A DNA stretch of 64,000 nucleotides from Swaminathania salitolerans (GCF_025994315.1 NZ_BAQE01000003.1), one strand, 5' to 3'; shown: positions 25,576 through 34,864, counted from the first letter of the stretch. The notes: generated by a model from the sequence alone, not told the origin. A program made the numbers and translations.

Positions 25576-25609
25576 AGACCGTTATTGTTGGACGAAGACG
25601 AGACAGACC

Positions 25610-26626
25610 ATGAAATTCCTCGACCAGGCCAAGATCTATGTGCGCTCCGGCGATGGCGGGGATGGTGTCGTCGCGTTTCGTCGTGAGAAATATATCGAGT
25701 TCGGCGGTCCAGACGGAGGCAATGGCGGTCGCGGGGGCGATATCGTCTTCCGTGCCGTCCCGAACCTCAATACGCTGATCGACTTCCGCTATACGCAGCA
25801 TTTCCGCGCCCGAAAGGGCGGCAATGGCGCGGGATCCGACCGTACCGGCGCCAAGGCCGAAACCGTGATCATCAATGTGCCGATCGGCACACAGATTTTC
25901 GACGACGATCGCGAAACGATGCTTGCCGACCTCGATGAGGCGGGCAAGGAAGTGCTGCTCTGCAAGGGCGGCGATGGCGGGTTCGGCAATGCCAACTACA
26001 AGACCAGCACCAACCGTGCCCCGCGTCGCGCCGACAAGGGCTGGCCGGGTGAGGAACGCTGGGTCTGGCTGCGTCTCAAACTGATTGCGGATGTCGGTCT
26101 GGTGGGCCTGCCCAATGCGGGAAAATCCACCCTGCTGTCGGTCTGTTCGCGCGCCAGGCCCAAGATTGCCGATTATCCCTTCACCACGCTGCATCCGCAG
26201 CTCGGTGTCGTGCGCCTCTCGGCCACGGAAGAATTCGTCATCGCCGATATTCCGGGGCTGATCGAAGGCGCAAGCGAGGGCGCCGGACTCGGCGACCGCT
26301 TCCTCGGTCATGTCGAGCGCTGTGCCATGCTCATCCATCTGCTCGACGGCACGGAAAGCCAGCTGGTCAGGAACTACCGCATGATCCGCGGGGAACTCCA
26401 GGCCTATGACGAACAGCTTGCCCGCAAGCCGGAAATCATCGTGCTCAACAAATGCGACGCCCTGACCAGACCCCAGATCACCGCCAAGAAGAAGGCGCTC
26501 GCCAAGGCATCCGATGCCGAGATCCTCACCCTCTCGGCCGCGACCCATGAGGGGCTGGCGGAGCTGCTCCGGATCGTGCAGGATCGTGTTACGGAAACCC
26601 GCCTGAAAGAACGCGAGACCTCGTAA
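25610..26626 (+). CDS. obgE: GTPase Obg/CgtA
   Basis: Obg is an essential GTPase linked to 50S assembly and stress response. The N-terminal glycine-rich Obg fold (about 1-158) is followed by the G domain: P-loop GLPNAGKST (166-174), switch with DYPFTTLHPQLG, DIPGLIEGA (G3) and NKCD (G4). At 338 residues it lacks the variable C-terminal domain seen in some species. It is directly followed by proB, whose GTG start abuts the stop codon. Confidence 0.96.
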   Translation: MKFLDQAKIYVRSGDGGDGVVAFRREKYIEFGGPDGGNGGRGGDIVFRAVPNLNTLIDFRYTQHFRARKGGNGAGSDRTGAKAETVIINVPIGTQIFDDDRETMLADLDEAGKEVLLCKGGDGGFGNANYKTSTNRAPRRADKGWPGEERWVWLRLKLIADVGLVGLPNAGKSTLLSVCSRARPKIADYPFTTLHPQLGVVRLSATEEFVIADIPGLIEGASEGAGLGDRFLGHVERCAMLIHLLDGTESQLVRNYRMIRGELQAYDEQLARKPEIIVLNKCDALTRPQITAKKKALAKASDAEILTLSAATHEGLAELLRIVQDRVTETRLKERETS

Positions 26627-27745
26627 GTGAACATTCGGCTGACAGAGTCGCGCTGTGTCGTCATCAAGATCGGTTCGGCCCTTCTGGTCGATCCCGCCGA
26701 GGCTGCGCTTCGTCATGCCTGGCTGAAGACCGTCTGCGACGACATCGCCCGCCTGCGCCGCGGAGGCACGCAGGTGGTGGTGGTCTCTTCGGGGGCGATC
26801 GCGCTCGCCCGCTTCCGTCTCGGCCTGATCGGACGGCGCCTTCGTCTCGACGAAAAGCAGGCCGCCGCCAGCGTCGGACAGATCGAGCTGGCACAGGCTT
26901 GGTCACTCGCCCTCGCCGCCCACGATCTGACCGCAGCGCAGATGCTCCTGACGCCGGAGGATACCGAGGATCGGGAACGGCATCTCAACGCGCGCGCAAC
27001 CTTGCGCACCCTTCTCTCGCTTGGCTGCGTTCCGGTCATCAACGAAAACGATGCGATCGCCACAAGCGAGATCCGCTTCGGAGACAATGACCGTCTGGCG
27101 GCCAGGGTCGCGCAGATGATCGGTGCCGACACGCTCGTCCTGCTCTCCGATATCGACGGTCTGTACACGGCCGATCCCCGGCGCGATCCAGGCGCCGTTC
27201 ATATCCCCGTTGTCGAGACCCTGACGGACAGCATCATGGAGATGGGTGGCGCCCCTCCTCCGGGCTATTCCTCGGGCGGCATGCATACGAAGCTTCTGGC
27301 CGCACAGATCGCGACCCGGGCTGGCACCCGCATGGCCATCGCCTCCGGCCTCGGGGACCATCCGGTGAGCGCCCTCGTCGAGACGGGGCGCTGCACATGG
27401 TTTCTCGCTTCCGACGATGCGGGCTCGGCGCGCAAGCGCTGGATCGTCGGCTCTCTCGGGTCCAGGGGGCGGCTCACGATCGATGACGGGGCCGTTTCGG
27501 CCCTGCGGCGCGGCAGTTCGCTTCTTCCGGCGGGCGTATGTCTGGTGGAGGGCCGTTTCGATCCCGGAGATCTCGTTACCATCGTCGATCGTGAAGGGCG
27601 GGAAATCGCACGCGGGCTGAGCGCCTATGACTGCACGGAGGCACGCCGGATCGCTGGACATCGCTCCGGGGAGATCTCGTCCTGTCTCGGTCATGACGGC
27701 CCTGACGAACTGATCCACCGGGACGATCTCGTTCTGCTGCACTGA
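26627..27745 (+). CDS. proB: Glutamate 5-kinase
   Basis: ProB phosphorylates glutamate, the first step of proline synthesis. The 372-residue protein has the amino-acid kinase domain (VVIKIGSALLVD near 11; VVVSSGAIALAR near 50; INENDAIATSEIRFGDND near 137; LLSDIDGLYTADPR) and a C-terminal PUA domain from about 275 (RGSSLLPAGVCLVEGRFDPGD). The start is GTG, immediately after the obgE TAA, suggesting coupled translation. proA is not adjacent; the next gene is on the opposite strand. Confidence 0.95.
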   Translation: MNIRLTESRCVVIKIGSALLVDPAEAALRHAWLKTVCDDIARLRRGGTQVVVVSSGAIALARFRLGLIGRRLRLDEKQAAASVGQIELAQAWSLALAAHDLTAAQMLLTPEDTEDRERHLNARATLRTLLSLGCVPVINENDAIATSEIRFGDNDRLAARVAQMIGADTLVLLSDIDGLYTADPRRDPGAVHIPVVETLTDSIMEMGGAPPPGYSSGGMHTKLLAAQIATRAGTRMAIASGLGDHPVSALVETGRCTWFLASDDAGSARKRWIVGSLGSRGRLTIDDGAVSALRRGSSLLPAGVCLVEGRFDPGDLVTIVDREGREIARGLSAYDCTEARRIAGHRSGEISSCLGHDGPDELIHRDDLVLLH

Positions 27746-27864
27746 TCCCTTTCGCACTGCCCCCTTTGCACCGGCCGCTCCTGCACTGACCGCCACTGCC
27801 TGGGCCGCCTCTGCTTTGCCCACTCGCCGCGCGCTGCGTCCTTGCTGCGTCGGCAGGCGTCCCG

Positions 27865-28689
27865 TCAGGGACGCGGCGGCCAGCGCAAGGTCGGTTCGGA
27901 CCTCACCCTGCGCTGATCCTCCGCCTGACGCAGACGCTCTGCATCGGTCTGCGTCGCCCGGGGGGCCATTTCCTGTCTCTGCACCTTCAGGCGCCATGCC
28001 GCATCGCGGTCCGTCTGCGCTGCCGGCTCCGGGGCGGACCGCTCCGCCCGCTGATATGAAGAGGCTGGTCCGGTGCTCGTATAGGCCTGATAACCCTGCA
28101 TGCGCTCTGTCGCGCCGTTTTCCGTCCCGGGGGCCATGCGCGGAGGACGGGGCGCCTCGCGCTGGGGCGGAGGATCGAAATGGGTCGGACGGAGGATTTT
28201 CTCGACCGTTTCCTGAGCCCCGGACTCCGCATAGCTGTAATCGTCACGCGCCGGAGGCACCGGCGCAGGCCGCTCTCTTCGCTCCCCTGCGGCCGGAGGC
28301 TCCCTGTACACGGCCGGACGATGCGACGCGGCACGGGCTGCCTCGCTGGACCAGGGCATCGCCTCGGCGGATGACGGGGAATGTGCGGCGCCCCCATGCT
28401 GGACAGGCACCTCTTTCGCATCTCCGTCCCTGGTTCCGGCGCTCCGGCGCGGCGGGGTAAAGACAGGTTCGCCCGAGGGTCCGGTTTCGGCTCCTCCCTG
28501 TGCAAGCCGCATGGCGATGATCCGTAATTCGGCCCGCACTTCGTTCAGCTGGAGTTCGACCTCCTCCAGCCGCGGTTTCACACCGAAAACCGAAAACGGC
28601 ATGAGAATGAACATGAGCCCCAGCCCGAGCAGGACAAAACCTGCGAGGAACTGCATCCAGAGCGGCAGGGTAAGAAGCGTGGTCGTCAT
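27865..28689 (-). CDS. Unknown membrane-anchored Pro/Arg-rich protein
   Basis: I do not recognise a family. Residues about 8-35 form one hydrophobic segment (FLAGFVLLGLGLMFILMPF), followed by a probable coiled coil (RLEEVELQLNEVRAELRIIAMRLAQ, about 40-64). The remaining 200 residues are rich in Pro, Arg, Glu and Ala and look disordered, with Tyr-containing stretches. The likely layout is an inner-membrane anchor with a long flexible tail. It lies 68 bases downstream of the histidine acid phosphatase on the same strand, but whether it belongs to that system is open. The 119 bases between it and proB hold only degenerate GC-rich repeats. Confidence 0.65.
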   Translation of the reverse strand: MTTTLLTLPLWMQFLAGFVLLGLGLMFILMPFSVFGVKPRLEEVELQLNEVRAELRIIAMRLAQGGAETGPSGEPVFTPPRRSAGTRDGDAKEVPVQHGGAAHSPSSAEAMPWSSEAARAASHRPAVYREPPAAGERRERPAPVPPARDDYSYAESGAQETVEKILRPTHFDPPPQREAPRPPRMAPGTENGATERMQGYQAYTSTGPASSYQRAERSAPEPAAQTDRDAAWRLKVQRQEMAPRATQTDAERLRQAEDQRRVRSEPTLRWPPRP

Positions 28690-28757
28690 GATCTGCGATC
28701 TATGCTATTTTCAGCGACTCCGCCAAGAGAGATCTTTCGGCAGCTTTGCCGCGGCTC

Positions 28758-30206
28758 TTACCCCGCTCCGGGCCTTTTCACCCCCGTGCCGGAATCGACC
28801 CGTGGAACCTGACGGGTGATTTCACCCAGAAACAGCCTCCCCCCATGCTCCATATCCGGCGCCGCCGCCTGGCGCAGTGCATCGAGGGACTGGTGAAACA
28901 CGACGGCGCGGGTGACCGCCCTGCCGTCTCGCAGGCGCCAGCGCTCGAAAGCGAGCACCGTATCCGGTGCCGTCGGATCGGGCTGATCGACAAAGTTCCA
29001 GCTCAGACCGTAATACCCTGCCAGAGCGTCGAGCGTCGTATCGTGCCCGGCAAGAACCAGAAGACGGGTTCGGCGAGCGGGACCGCTCCCATCGGGCAGA
29101 CGCACCCCCTCACCCGTGAGAAACTTTCCGATGACAGCGGCGAGCCCCTCTCCCCGACGGAGCGCCCGCACGCCGCGCCTGCGGGTGAGATCCGAAAGAT
29201 AGGTATGGACCGGCAGAACGGCGGCGAGGAGCGACGGGTCGATCCGCCCCAGCCAGGCCGGGCTGTCGCCTTCCGTCCCCAGCTTCTGGAGATAGACGAG
29301 CAGCAGGTTTTCCGAAACGCTCGCGCCGAGCGCCGGTCCCGACCTCCGGTCGAGCCGTCCGTCCGACGCGCTACGCAGAGGTGCCGAAAAACAGGGGGAT
29401 TGTCCCGCACCGCAACCCTGCGGAGCGAAAAGGGCTTGCAGACGCGAAAGACCTTCCCTCACCGCTTCAGGTCGTTCATGACGATCGGCAAGAAGCACGT
29501 CATGCGCTTCGTCTCTGCCGTCGCTCCGGTCCTTTTCCTTCTGTATCGCCCCGTCAGGCGCCATACCGGTGAAAACCGGATCGTGCTCTCCCGCATGATG
29601 CGAGACGATGCGCGACGCCCCCAGCCCCCGCGCCATGATCGCACCGCTTTCCAGGGTTCGTGCATCGGCGGAATCCGCCCAGATCACCGGCTCGGGATCC
29701 GCAAGACAGGGATGATCGTCCCCGTGACAGGAGAGATCGTACCACTCCGCAAGCCCCTCGGTCATGGCACGAAGCGCGTCCCGCCCATGAGGGGTGAGCT
29801 GCCCCGGCCCCACCGGCCAGCGCGGCCAGACGCGACCGGTCAGACGACCGAGCACGAGAGGATCCTGGGTGGGTGAGCGTATGCCATGGCGTGCCACGAG
29901 CACGAGACGTTCGAGCCGTGCGCCCTCCTCCGCCGGCGCAGTGCGGAGGAAACCCGCATCCATGGCCCGTTGCCGGACGGGGGCGGAATTCTCACCGGGC
30001 GCGGCACGAGCCACCGGAAAAAACCCCTGTATGGCAAGGAGGCTGGCGGCCAGAAACGCAATCGGGACGGCGCGCACGCCTCGCCGCCTCACGCGATGCG
30101 ATACCGGCAAGCGCGCGATATCCGGTCTGGTGTTGCCCGGACTCACGACGTTCGGACTCCCGAGGTTCGGGCTCGTGCTGTTCGGGCTGATCCTGTTCGG
30201 GCTCAT
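28758..30206 (-). CDS. Secreted histidine acid phosphatase (phytase / glucose-1-phosphatase type)
   Basis: The 482-residue protein carries the histidine acid phosphatase signature ARHGIRSPT: Arg106, His107 (phospho-acceptor), Arg110. The proton-donor motif GHDTT has His388 and Asp389. Four Cys may form disulfides, consistent with export. The hydrophobic signal segment is about 46-68 with probable cleavage after ARA; before it lie 45 unusual residues made of SPN repeats that derive from a 15-bp DNA repeat. A later start is possible. Its ATG overlaps the receptor stop (ATGA), so it is translated together with the TonB receptor. Family members act on phytate or sugar phosphates; the substrate here is not known. 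Confidence 0.85.
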   Translation of the reverse strand: MSPNRISPNSTSPNLGSPNVVSPGNTRPDIARLPVSHRVRRRGVRAVPIAFLAASLLAIQGFFPVARAAPGENSAPVRQRAMDAGFLRTAPAEEGARLERLVLVARHGIRSPTQDPLVLGRLTGRVWPRWPVGPGQLTPHGRDALRAMTEGLAEWYDLSCHGDDHPCLADPEPVIWADSADARTLESGAIMARGLGASRIVSHHAGEHDPVFTGMAPDGAIQKEKDRSDGRDEAHDVLLADRHERPEAVREGLSRLQALFAPQGCGAGQSPCFSAPLRSASDGRLDRRSGPALGASVSENLLLVYLQKLGTEGDSPAWLGRIDPSLLAAVLPVHTYLSDLTRRRGVRALRRGEGLAAVIGKFLTGEGVRLPDGSGPARRTRLLVLAGHDTTLDALAGYYGLSWNFVDQPDPTAPDTVLAFERWRLRDGRAVTRAVVFHQSLDALRQAAAPDMEHGGRLFLGEITRQVPRVDSGTGVKRPGAG

Positions 30207-30208
30207 GG
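30151..30208 (-). repeat. 15-bp tandem repeat at the phosphatase start
   Basis: On the plus strand TTCGG recurs at 30151, 30166, 30181 and 30196 (15-bp period). Read on the minus strand it encodes the pentapeptide pattern SPNxx repeated about five times at the phosphatase N-terminus, and it straddles the receptor stop. Seen directly. Confidence 0.85.
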
Positions 30209-32707
30209 TATGGTCGCGGTCAGATTGAAGAAGACGCTCCTCCCGGCGATCCGCCAGTAGAGCGGCGCGCCCTCGGGATAACCGGGGCTCGCAGAATTCT
30301 GGTTGCCGGCGAAGGCATTGACGGCGCGATTGTCGAAAAGGTTCGAGATCTTGAGGCTGGGCGTCACGTCGCGCAGATAACCGCCCACATGTCTGATATG
30401 CCAGCCGAGAGCGAGATCCGCCGTCACATTGCTGTGGATGCGATACTGGTTGGCGAAAACGGCGTTTCCGGCACTGTCGGTCGTGCTGTCGAGGCCCCAG
30501 CTATTGCCGACATATTTGCCGATCAGGGAGAAATACGGCCCCTTTCCGTCATCGTAAAGCAGGCCGAAGCTTGCGAGCGCGTTGGGACTCGCAGCCACGC
30601 GAACGCTGCTCTTCTTGTACTGGGCGTCGTTGACGCTGTAATTTCCATAGAGCGAAAAGCCCTTGCCCAGTGCATATTGCCCCTCGACCTCGAGCCCCTT
30701 GTAAATGGCACCACCGCTATTGACCGAAGTGGTCTGCGTGCCGAAACCGGGCACCTTGATCTGCGCCGAGGCGATATAATTCGAGAAATCGATGTAATAG
30801 GCATCGAATGAGAGGGTCCAGCGCTTGCGCTGCAGGACCGTGCCGACCTGATAGTTCAGGGTCGTTTCCGGCCGGACATTTCCGACATCCTCGGTCTGGA
30901 AGACGCTCATCGGCGGCGCGAGAAATCCCCGGGCTATCTGGCCATATACGCTCCAGCCGGGAATGAGGATCTGGTTGACCGCTATGGACGGTTGCCAGGA
31001 GGTGAATGTCTGGCTCGTATCCAGCGGCTTCTTGGTCGATTTGTTCACTGCAGCATCGTAATCGCGCCTGAAATAGGAATATTTGATCCCCGGCTTGATG
31101 ACCGTGCCAGGGAAAGGCTTCCAGTCGAATTCGAGATAAGGCTGAACCGTCGTATTGAAATCGGAAATATCGTAATTGAAGGCGGAGCCGTTCTTGCCGG
31201 GAACCATGATGCCCCCCCGGCTGAGATCGACCGCATAGGTATAGCGACGATCGTCCTGGAGATCCGCCCAGGCGCCCAGCAGGATATCCCCCTGGCTCGT
31301 ATGCCCCTTCAGGGTCAGTGTATCGCCATAGTCACGAAAACTCGCATTGGCATACTTCGCAGGAATATCCCTGGGATACACGGCGAGCTTCTTCCCCGTC
31401 GCAGAATAGAAGGTCACGCCATTGACCGATGACCGATCCTCCGAGGCATCGACCGTCTTGGTGTAGTCATGCTCGAAACCGTTGGTATAGAGACGGTTTT
31501 CGACGGTCAGCCAGTCCGTGACCCGCGATTTGAGGTCGATATAGTCGAAATCCGACGTATACGAACTCGGATTATAGCCCGCATAGCATTGCAGGGCCGG
31601 ATTGGCGCAAAGACCGTAATTCTTGCCATAGCGACGATACTGGTCGAGCGTGGCTCCCTGCGTGGTGTTCTGCCATTCGATATTGTAGGTCGTCAGCAAG
31701 GTAAGCGTCGTCCGTGTTCCCAGCGGCACGACATCCTTGAACAGGAGATTGCTGCGTCTTTCCCCGGATCCGGTCAGATAGCCGTCCGTTTCCTCATGCT
31801 GCAGATCGAGCACCATCGAGCCGAACCGCGTCTTGCCGCTATCAATTTCGATACCGCCTGCCCGGGTATTGAAGCTGCCATATGTCCCGTAGGGCGTGAC
31901 GCCGAATTTCTTCGCTGGGCTTCGCGACTCATAGCCGATCGTTCCGCCGAATGTGGCGTTTCCGATGGTCGAAGCCGTTCCGGGACCGCGATTCACCTGC
32001 ACCTGCCCGAGGAAATGCGCGATGAAAAGAGAGGATGTCGTATGATGCAGATCGCTGGCATTGCCGAAGGGAATGCCGTCGAAAACCATGTTGTACTGTC
32101 CATCCTGAAACCCGCGGAGACTCATCGTTTCCGCCTTGCCCATCCCCGGGCCGTTGGGATTCTGGGACCAGATGCTCGGCTGGAACCTGATGATATCGTC
32201 AACGCTCGCGAGAGGAACGATATTATTGGTCAGAAAGCGCTTCTGGATCACCGAGGTCGGCTCGGTGATGGTGAGCGGAACGGTGGATGGTGCGAGACGC
32301 TCCGCACGCCCGATGACCGTGATCTGCTCATGTCCGGGTCGGGCGTGCCCCGCCGCGTCCCGGTCGTGCAGGCCCGAGGCTGGCGTTACGATCAGCACGA
32401 CGCCATCGGGCTGGATGCGCGACATGAGGGACGATTTCGAAAGAAGCCGCGCGAGCGCCTGTTCGAAGGTAAAGACGCCGTCGAGCGCAGGCGCGCGAAT
32501 CCCGCGTGTCTGATCGCCCGAAAACAGGATATCGCGTCCACTGACCCGGGCGAGCCGCGTCAGCGCCTCCGATAGCGGCGCTGCGGGCTGATGCATGGCG
32601 AGATGCCGGGCATCCGATGGCGGTGTCTGCGCATGCGCGGCATGAACGGCGAGTGCGAAAGCGAGAATCTGCGCCGGTAGGACACCCGCCCGGAATCTTG
32701 AAGTCAT
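30203..32707 (-). CDS. TonB-dependent receptor with N-terminal signalling (STN) domain, FecA-like
   Basis: The 834-residue outer-membrane receptor has a signal peptide (cleavage after AHA, about residue 26), an STN domain (about 40-105: PLSEALTRLARVSGRDILFSG, FTFEQALARLL), a probable TonB box (EQITVIG), a plug domain (RFQPSIWSQNPN, SLRGFQDGQYNMVFDGIPFGN, VQVNRGPGTAS) and a 22-strand-type barrel ending in aromatic-rich strands. STN receptors signal through FecR to an ECF sigma factor; both genes lie directly upstream. FecA-like receptors import ferric chelates, but barrel ligand residues cannot be assigned by eye. The stop overlaps the phosphatase start by 4 bases. Confidence 0.9.
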   Translation of the reverse strand: MTSRFRAGVLPAQILAFALAVHAAHAQTPPSDARHLAMHQPAAPLSEALTRLARVSGRDILFSGDQTRGIRAPALDGVFTFEQALARLLSKSSLMSRIQPDGVVLIVTPASGLHDRDAAGHARPGHEQITVIGRAERLAPSTVPLTITEPTSVIQKRFLTNNIVPLASVDDIIRFQPSIWSQNPNGPGMGKAETMSLRGFQDGQYNMVFDGIPFGNASDLHHTTSSLFIAHFLGQVQVNRGPGTASTIGNATFGGTIGYESRSPAKKFGVTPYGTYGSFNTRAGGIEIDSGKTRFGSMVLDLQHEETDGYLTGSGERRSNLLFKDVVPLGTRTTLTLLTTYNIEWQNTTQGATLDQYRRYGKNYGLCANPALQCYAGYNPSSYTSDFDYIDLKSRVTDWLTVENRLYTNGFEHDYTKTVDASEDRSSVNGVTFYSATGKKLAVYPRDIPAKYANASFRDYGDTLTLKGHTSQGDILLGAWADLQDDRRYTYAVDLSRGGIMVPGKNGSAFNYDISDFNTTVQPYLEFDWKPFPGTVIKPGIKYSYFRRDYDAAVNKSTKKPLDTSQTFTSWQPSIAVNQILIPGWSVYGQIARGFLAPPMSVFQTEDVGNVRPETTLNYQVGTVLQRKRWTLSFDAYYIDFSNYIASAQIKVPGFGTQTTSVNSGGAIYKGLEVEGQYALGKGFSLYGNYSVNDAQYKKSSVRVAASPNALASFGLLYDDGKGPYFSLIGKYVGNSWGLDSTTDSAGNAVFANQYRIHSNVTADLALGWHIRHVGGYLRDVTPSLKISNLFDNRAVNAFAGNQNSASPGYPEGAPLYWRIAGRSVFFNLTATIP

Positions 32708-32803
32708 GGAAGCACGTATCCCCCTGGAATCGGACCGTGATGGTCCCTCTGTCCGGAGGACGAAGCAGAGCGGGTCTCCCTCAAGCGGGGAGACGCTCTT
32801 TCA

Positions 32804-33730
32804 TCAAAGCTTAACAATCCTGATCGCGCCGTCCCGCTGCTCCACCCTGAGCGGCAGCAGATAAGGAAGAGCCGCGAAAAATCCGCCCGGTCGGGCCGTA
32901 TGGAAAACGCCGCTCACATGCAGCGCAGACAGGGCAGGATTCTCGATCCTGACGGGAAGAGCGGAATACCGGGCCATTTCTGCAACGGCCACATCGAGCC
33001 GGGTGTCGCGAAAAATCGCCCTGCCCGTTCGCCATGCCAGAAGAAGATCGAGCGCCGGGCGCGTGACGACGCCCGCCCCCCGGGGGAGCGTTGCAGCCAG
33101 ACAATCGCCCGCCTTGACGATATGGGCTTCCCGCCCCTTGCGCACGACCGATGCTTCTCCCGACACCGTCGTGAGGCTGAACCGCGTGCCGGTCGAGACG
33201 ATGTCGAATTCCCCCTGACGCGACGAGAACCGCCAGTCTCCGCATCCGAGGCTCACAACAGAACGCCCCGGCTTCACGGTGAGGGCGAACCGCCCCGTGC
33301 GCAGGTCGGGGTCCGTATCGTCCGGGCCGAGAGCGACCGCGCTGCGCGCGTCGAGCAACAGGGAAAATCTCTGCGTCTCGATCCGTTTTCTCTCACCGAA
33401 CCCCGTACTTACGAGTCGCGCATCGGCGGTGCGCCCCCCGATGACGAGCCCGGCAAAGAGGACACCAGCGCCGAGAACGACGCGCCGCCGCGTATCGCGC
33501 ATGGCTGCGGAACGCGAACGCCCCGCCCTCGCACCATCCGGATCGGGTAGCGTGCGCGGGTCCATCTCCCATATGCGGGATACGAGTTCGAAAGCCCGAC
33601 GATGGACGGGATCCCCCTCCAGCCAGGCCGCGAAACGTTCGCGATCCCCGGCGGTGCAGCGATCCGAATGAAGCCGTGCCTGCCATTGCGCCGCCTGCTC
33701 GACGGACTCGTTCAGTGTCGGCGTCGTCAT
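32804..33730 (-). CDS. FecR-type transmembrane anti-sigma regulator
   Basis: The protein of about 308 residues has an N-terminal DUF4880-type sigma-binding domain (ARLHSDRCTAGDRERFAAWLEGDPVHRRAF), a single membrane helix (VVLGAGVLFAGLVIGG, about 83-98), and the periplasmic FecR domain (QRFSLLLDARSAVALG; FDIVSTGTRFSLT; VSGEASVVRKGREAHIVKAGD), ending in a DUF4974/STN-like region. It would relay the receptor's ligand state to the sigma factor. I chose the ATG at 33730, just after the sigma stop; an ATG at 33763 would overlap it. The 96 bases before the receptor gene hold no gene. Confidence 0.9.
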   Translation of the reverse strand: MTTPTLNESVEQAAQWQARLHSDRCTAGDRERFAAWLEGDPVHRRAFELVSRIWEMDPRTLPDPDGARAGRSRSAAMRDTRRRVVLGAGVLFAGLVIGGRTADARLVSTGFGERKRIETQRFSLLLDARSAVALGPDDTDPDLRTGRFALTVKPGRSVVSLGCGDWRFSSRQGEFDIVSTGTRFSLTTVSGEASVVRKGREAHIVKAGDCLAATLPRGAGVVTRPALDLLLAWRTGRAIFRDTRLDVAVAEMARYSALPVRIENPALSALHVSGVFHTARPGGFFAALPYLLPLRVEQRDGAIRIVKL

Positions 33731-33746
33731 GAGGCCTGTCCCGCCG

Positions 33747-34271
33747 TCATCGACCGATGGCACGAGAAGGATGCAGCTCAGCCGGATCGATCAGCGCAAG
33801 CGCGAGACCGGAGACCGCCCGTGCGACCGCCTTCTCCACGGTGCTGACGCTGACCTTCATCCGGATCGCGATCTGGCTGTAGGAAACGCCCTCCATGCGG
33901 TGGAGGAAAAAGATACGGGCCGTCCGTGCATCGAGCGCGAGAAAGGCCGATTTCACACGCGCGAGCTGCTCGCGCCCCAGGACGATCCGTTCGGGTCCGG
34001 GTTGGCTGCATGCGGCTTCGGGCAGGGATGCCTCGTCGAGGGATGAAAACGCGATGCATCGCTCCCTGCGGGCTCGATCGATGGCCAGATTGCGCGCGGC
34101 ACGCAGGATATAGGCTTCCGGATGGGTGATACCGTCCAGACCGCGTTCGAACAGATGCAACAATGCTGTCTGCAACAGATCGTCCGTATCGGAACGGCGA
34201 AGACTGCTGCGAAGCCGGTTATGCAGGGAGATCCAGACGGCGTGACCGAGACGCCATTCCGCCACTGACAT
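33747..34271 (-). CDS. ECF sigma factor, FecI-like
   Basis: The 174-residue protein has sigma region 2 (SDTDDLLQTALLHLFERG; AYILRAARNLAIDRARRER) and region 4 (FLALDARTARIFFLHRMEGVSYSQIAIRMKVSVSTVEKAV), the FecI group pattern. It is followed by fecR-type and receptor genes, the standard order for cell-surface signalling, so it most likely drives transcription of the receptor and the overlapping phosphatase gene. I see no Fur-box I can defend upstream. Confidence 0.92.
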   Translation of the reverse strand: MSVAEWRLGHAVWISLHNRLRSSLRRSDTDDLLQTALLHLFERGLDGITHPEAYILRAARNLAIDRARRERCIAFSSLDEASLPEAACSQPGPERIVLGREQLARVKSAFLALDARTARIFFLHRMEGVSYSQIAIRMKVSVSTVEKAVARAVSGLALALIDPAELHPSRAIGR

Positions 34272-34391
34272 CGTTTTCCCACCCGCTCCAGGAATGACCG
34301 AAAAGCGGGTTTGTCATATCAAAAGCGGATCGTTCTGTCCTTTCCTGTTCCCGCCTGTCTCGAAATCTTAACAGAACGGGAACGGGGGCCA

Positions 34392-34700
34392 TCACATGCC
34401 GAGCGCGCGACGATAGATGTCCAGAAGCGTTTCCTGCTCCTCGATCTCGTTGGGCTCCTTCTTGCGGAGCTTGATGATGTTCTTGATCGTCGCCACGTCG
34501 AAACCTGCGGATTTCGCTTCGCTGAAGATATCCTTGATATCGCCTGCAAGCGCCTTGCGCTCTTCCTCGAGACGCTCGACACGCTCGATCACACTGCGCA
34601 GGCGATCGACCGCGATGCCTCCGACATTCGATTCCGGATCAGCGGCCTGACGAGCGCGGCTGGCGGCAGCGGCATCGGTATCAAAAGGCGTGTCAGACAT
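34392..34700 (-). CDS. gapR: GapR-type nucleoid-associated protein (DUF2312)
   Basis: The 102-residue protein matches GapR/DUF2312: VGGIAVDRLRSVIERVERLEEERKALAGDIKDIFSEAKSAGFDV, then IKNIIKLRKKEPNEIEEQETLLDIYRRALG. GapR of Caulobacter binds overtwisted AT-rich DNA ahead of replication forks and helps topoisomerases. I start at ATG 34700 (MSDTPFDTD); the in-frame ATG at 34781 adds unconserved sequence. It is on the opposite strand to zwf with a 367-base repeat-rich gap between. Confidence 0.92.
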   Translation of the reverse strand: MSDTPFDTDAAAASRARQAADPESNVGGIAVDRLRSVIERVERLEEERKALAGDIKDIFSEAKSAGFDVATIKNIIKLRKKEPNEIEEQETLLDIYRRALGM

Positions 34701-34864
34701 GGTGTCCTCGAATTCTGGCGTTGCACAAGACGGCCCCGGGAAGCGGAGCGGCGCACGCGCGATCGCCGGGGCGATGCGCACGGGAAGAACGGCGGCTTAT
34801 CGCGGCTGGCCCCAACGGGTCAACGCATATCGCGCCAGACAGACCGCATGGGGGATTTCCGATC

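Noticed and set aside
27746..27864. Degenerate CTGC-rich repeats between proB and the unknown membrane protein
   Set aside because: Units vary in length and sequence, so no clean period could be defined.
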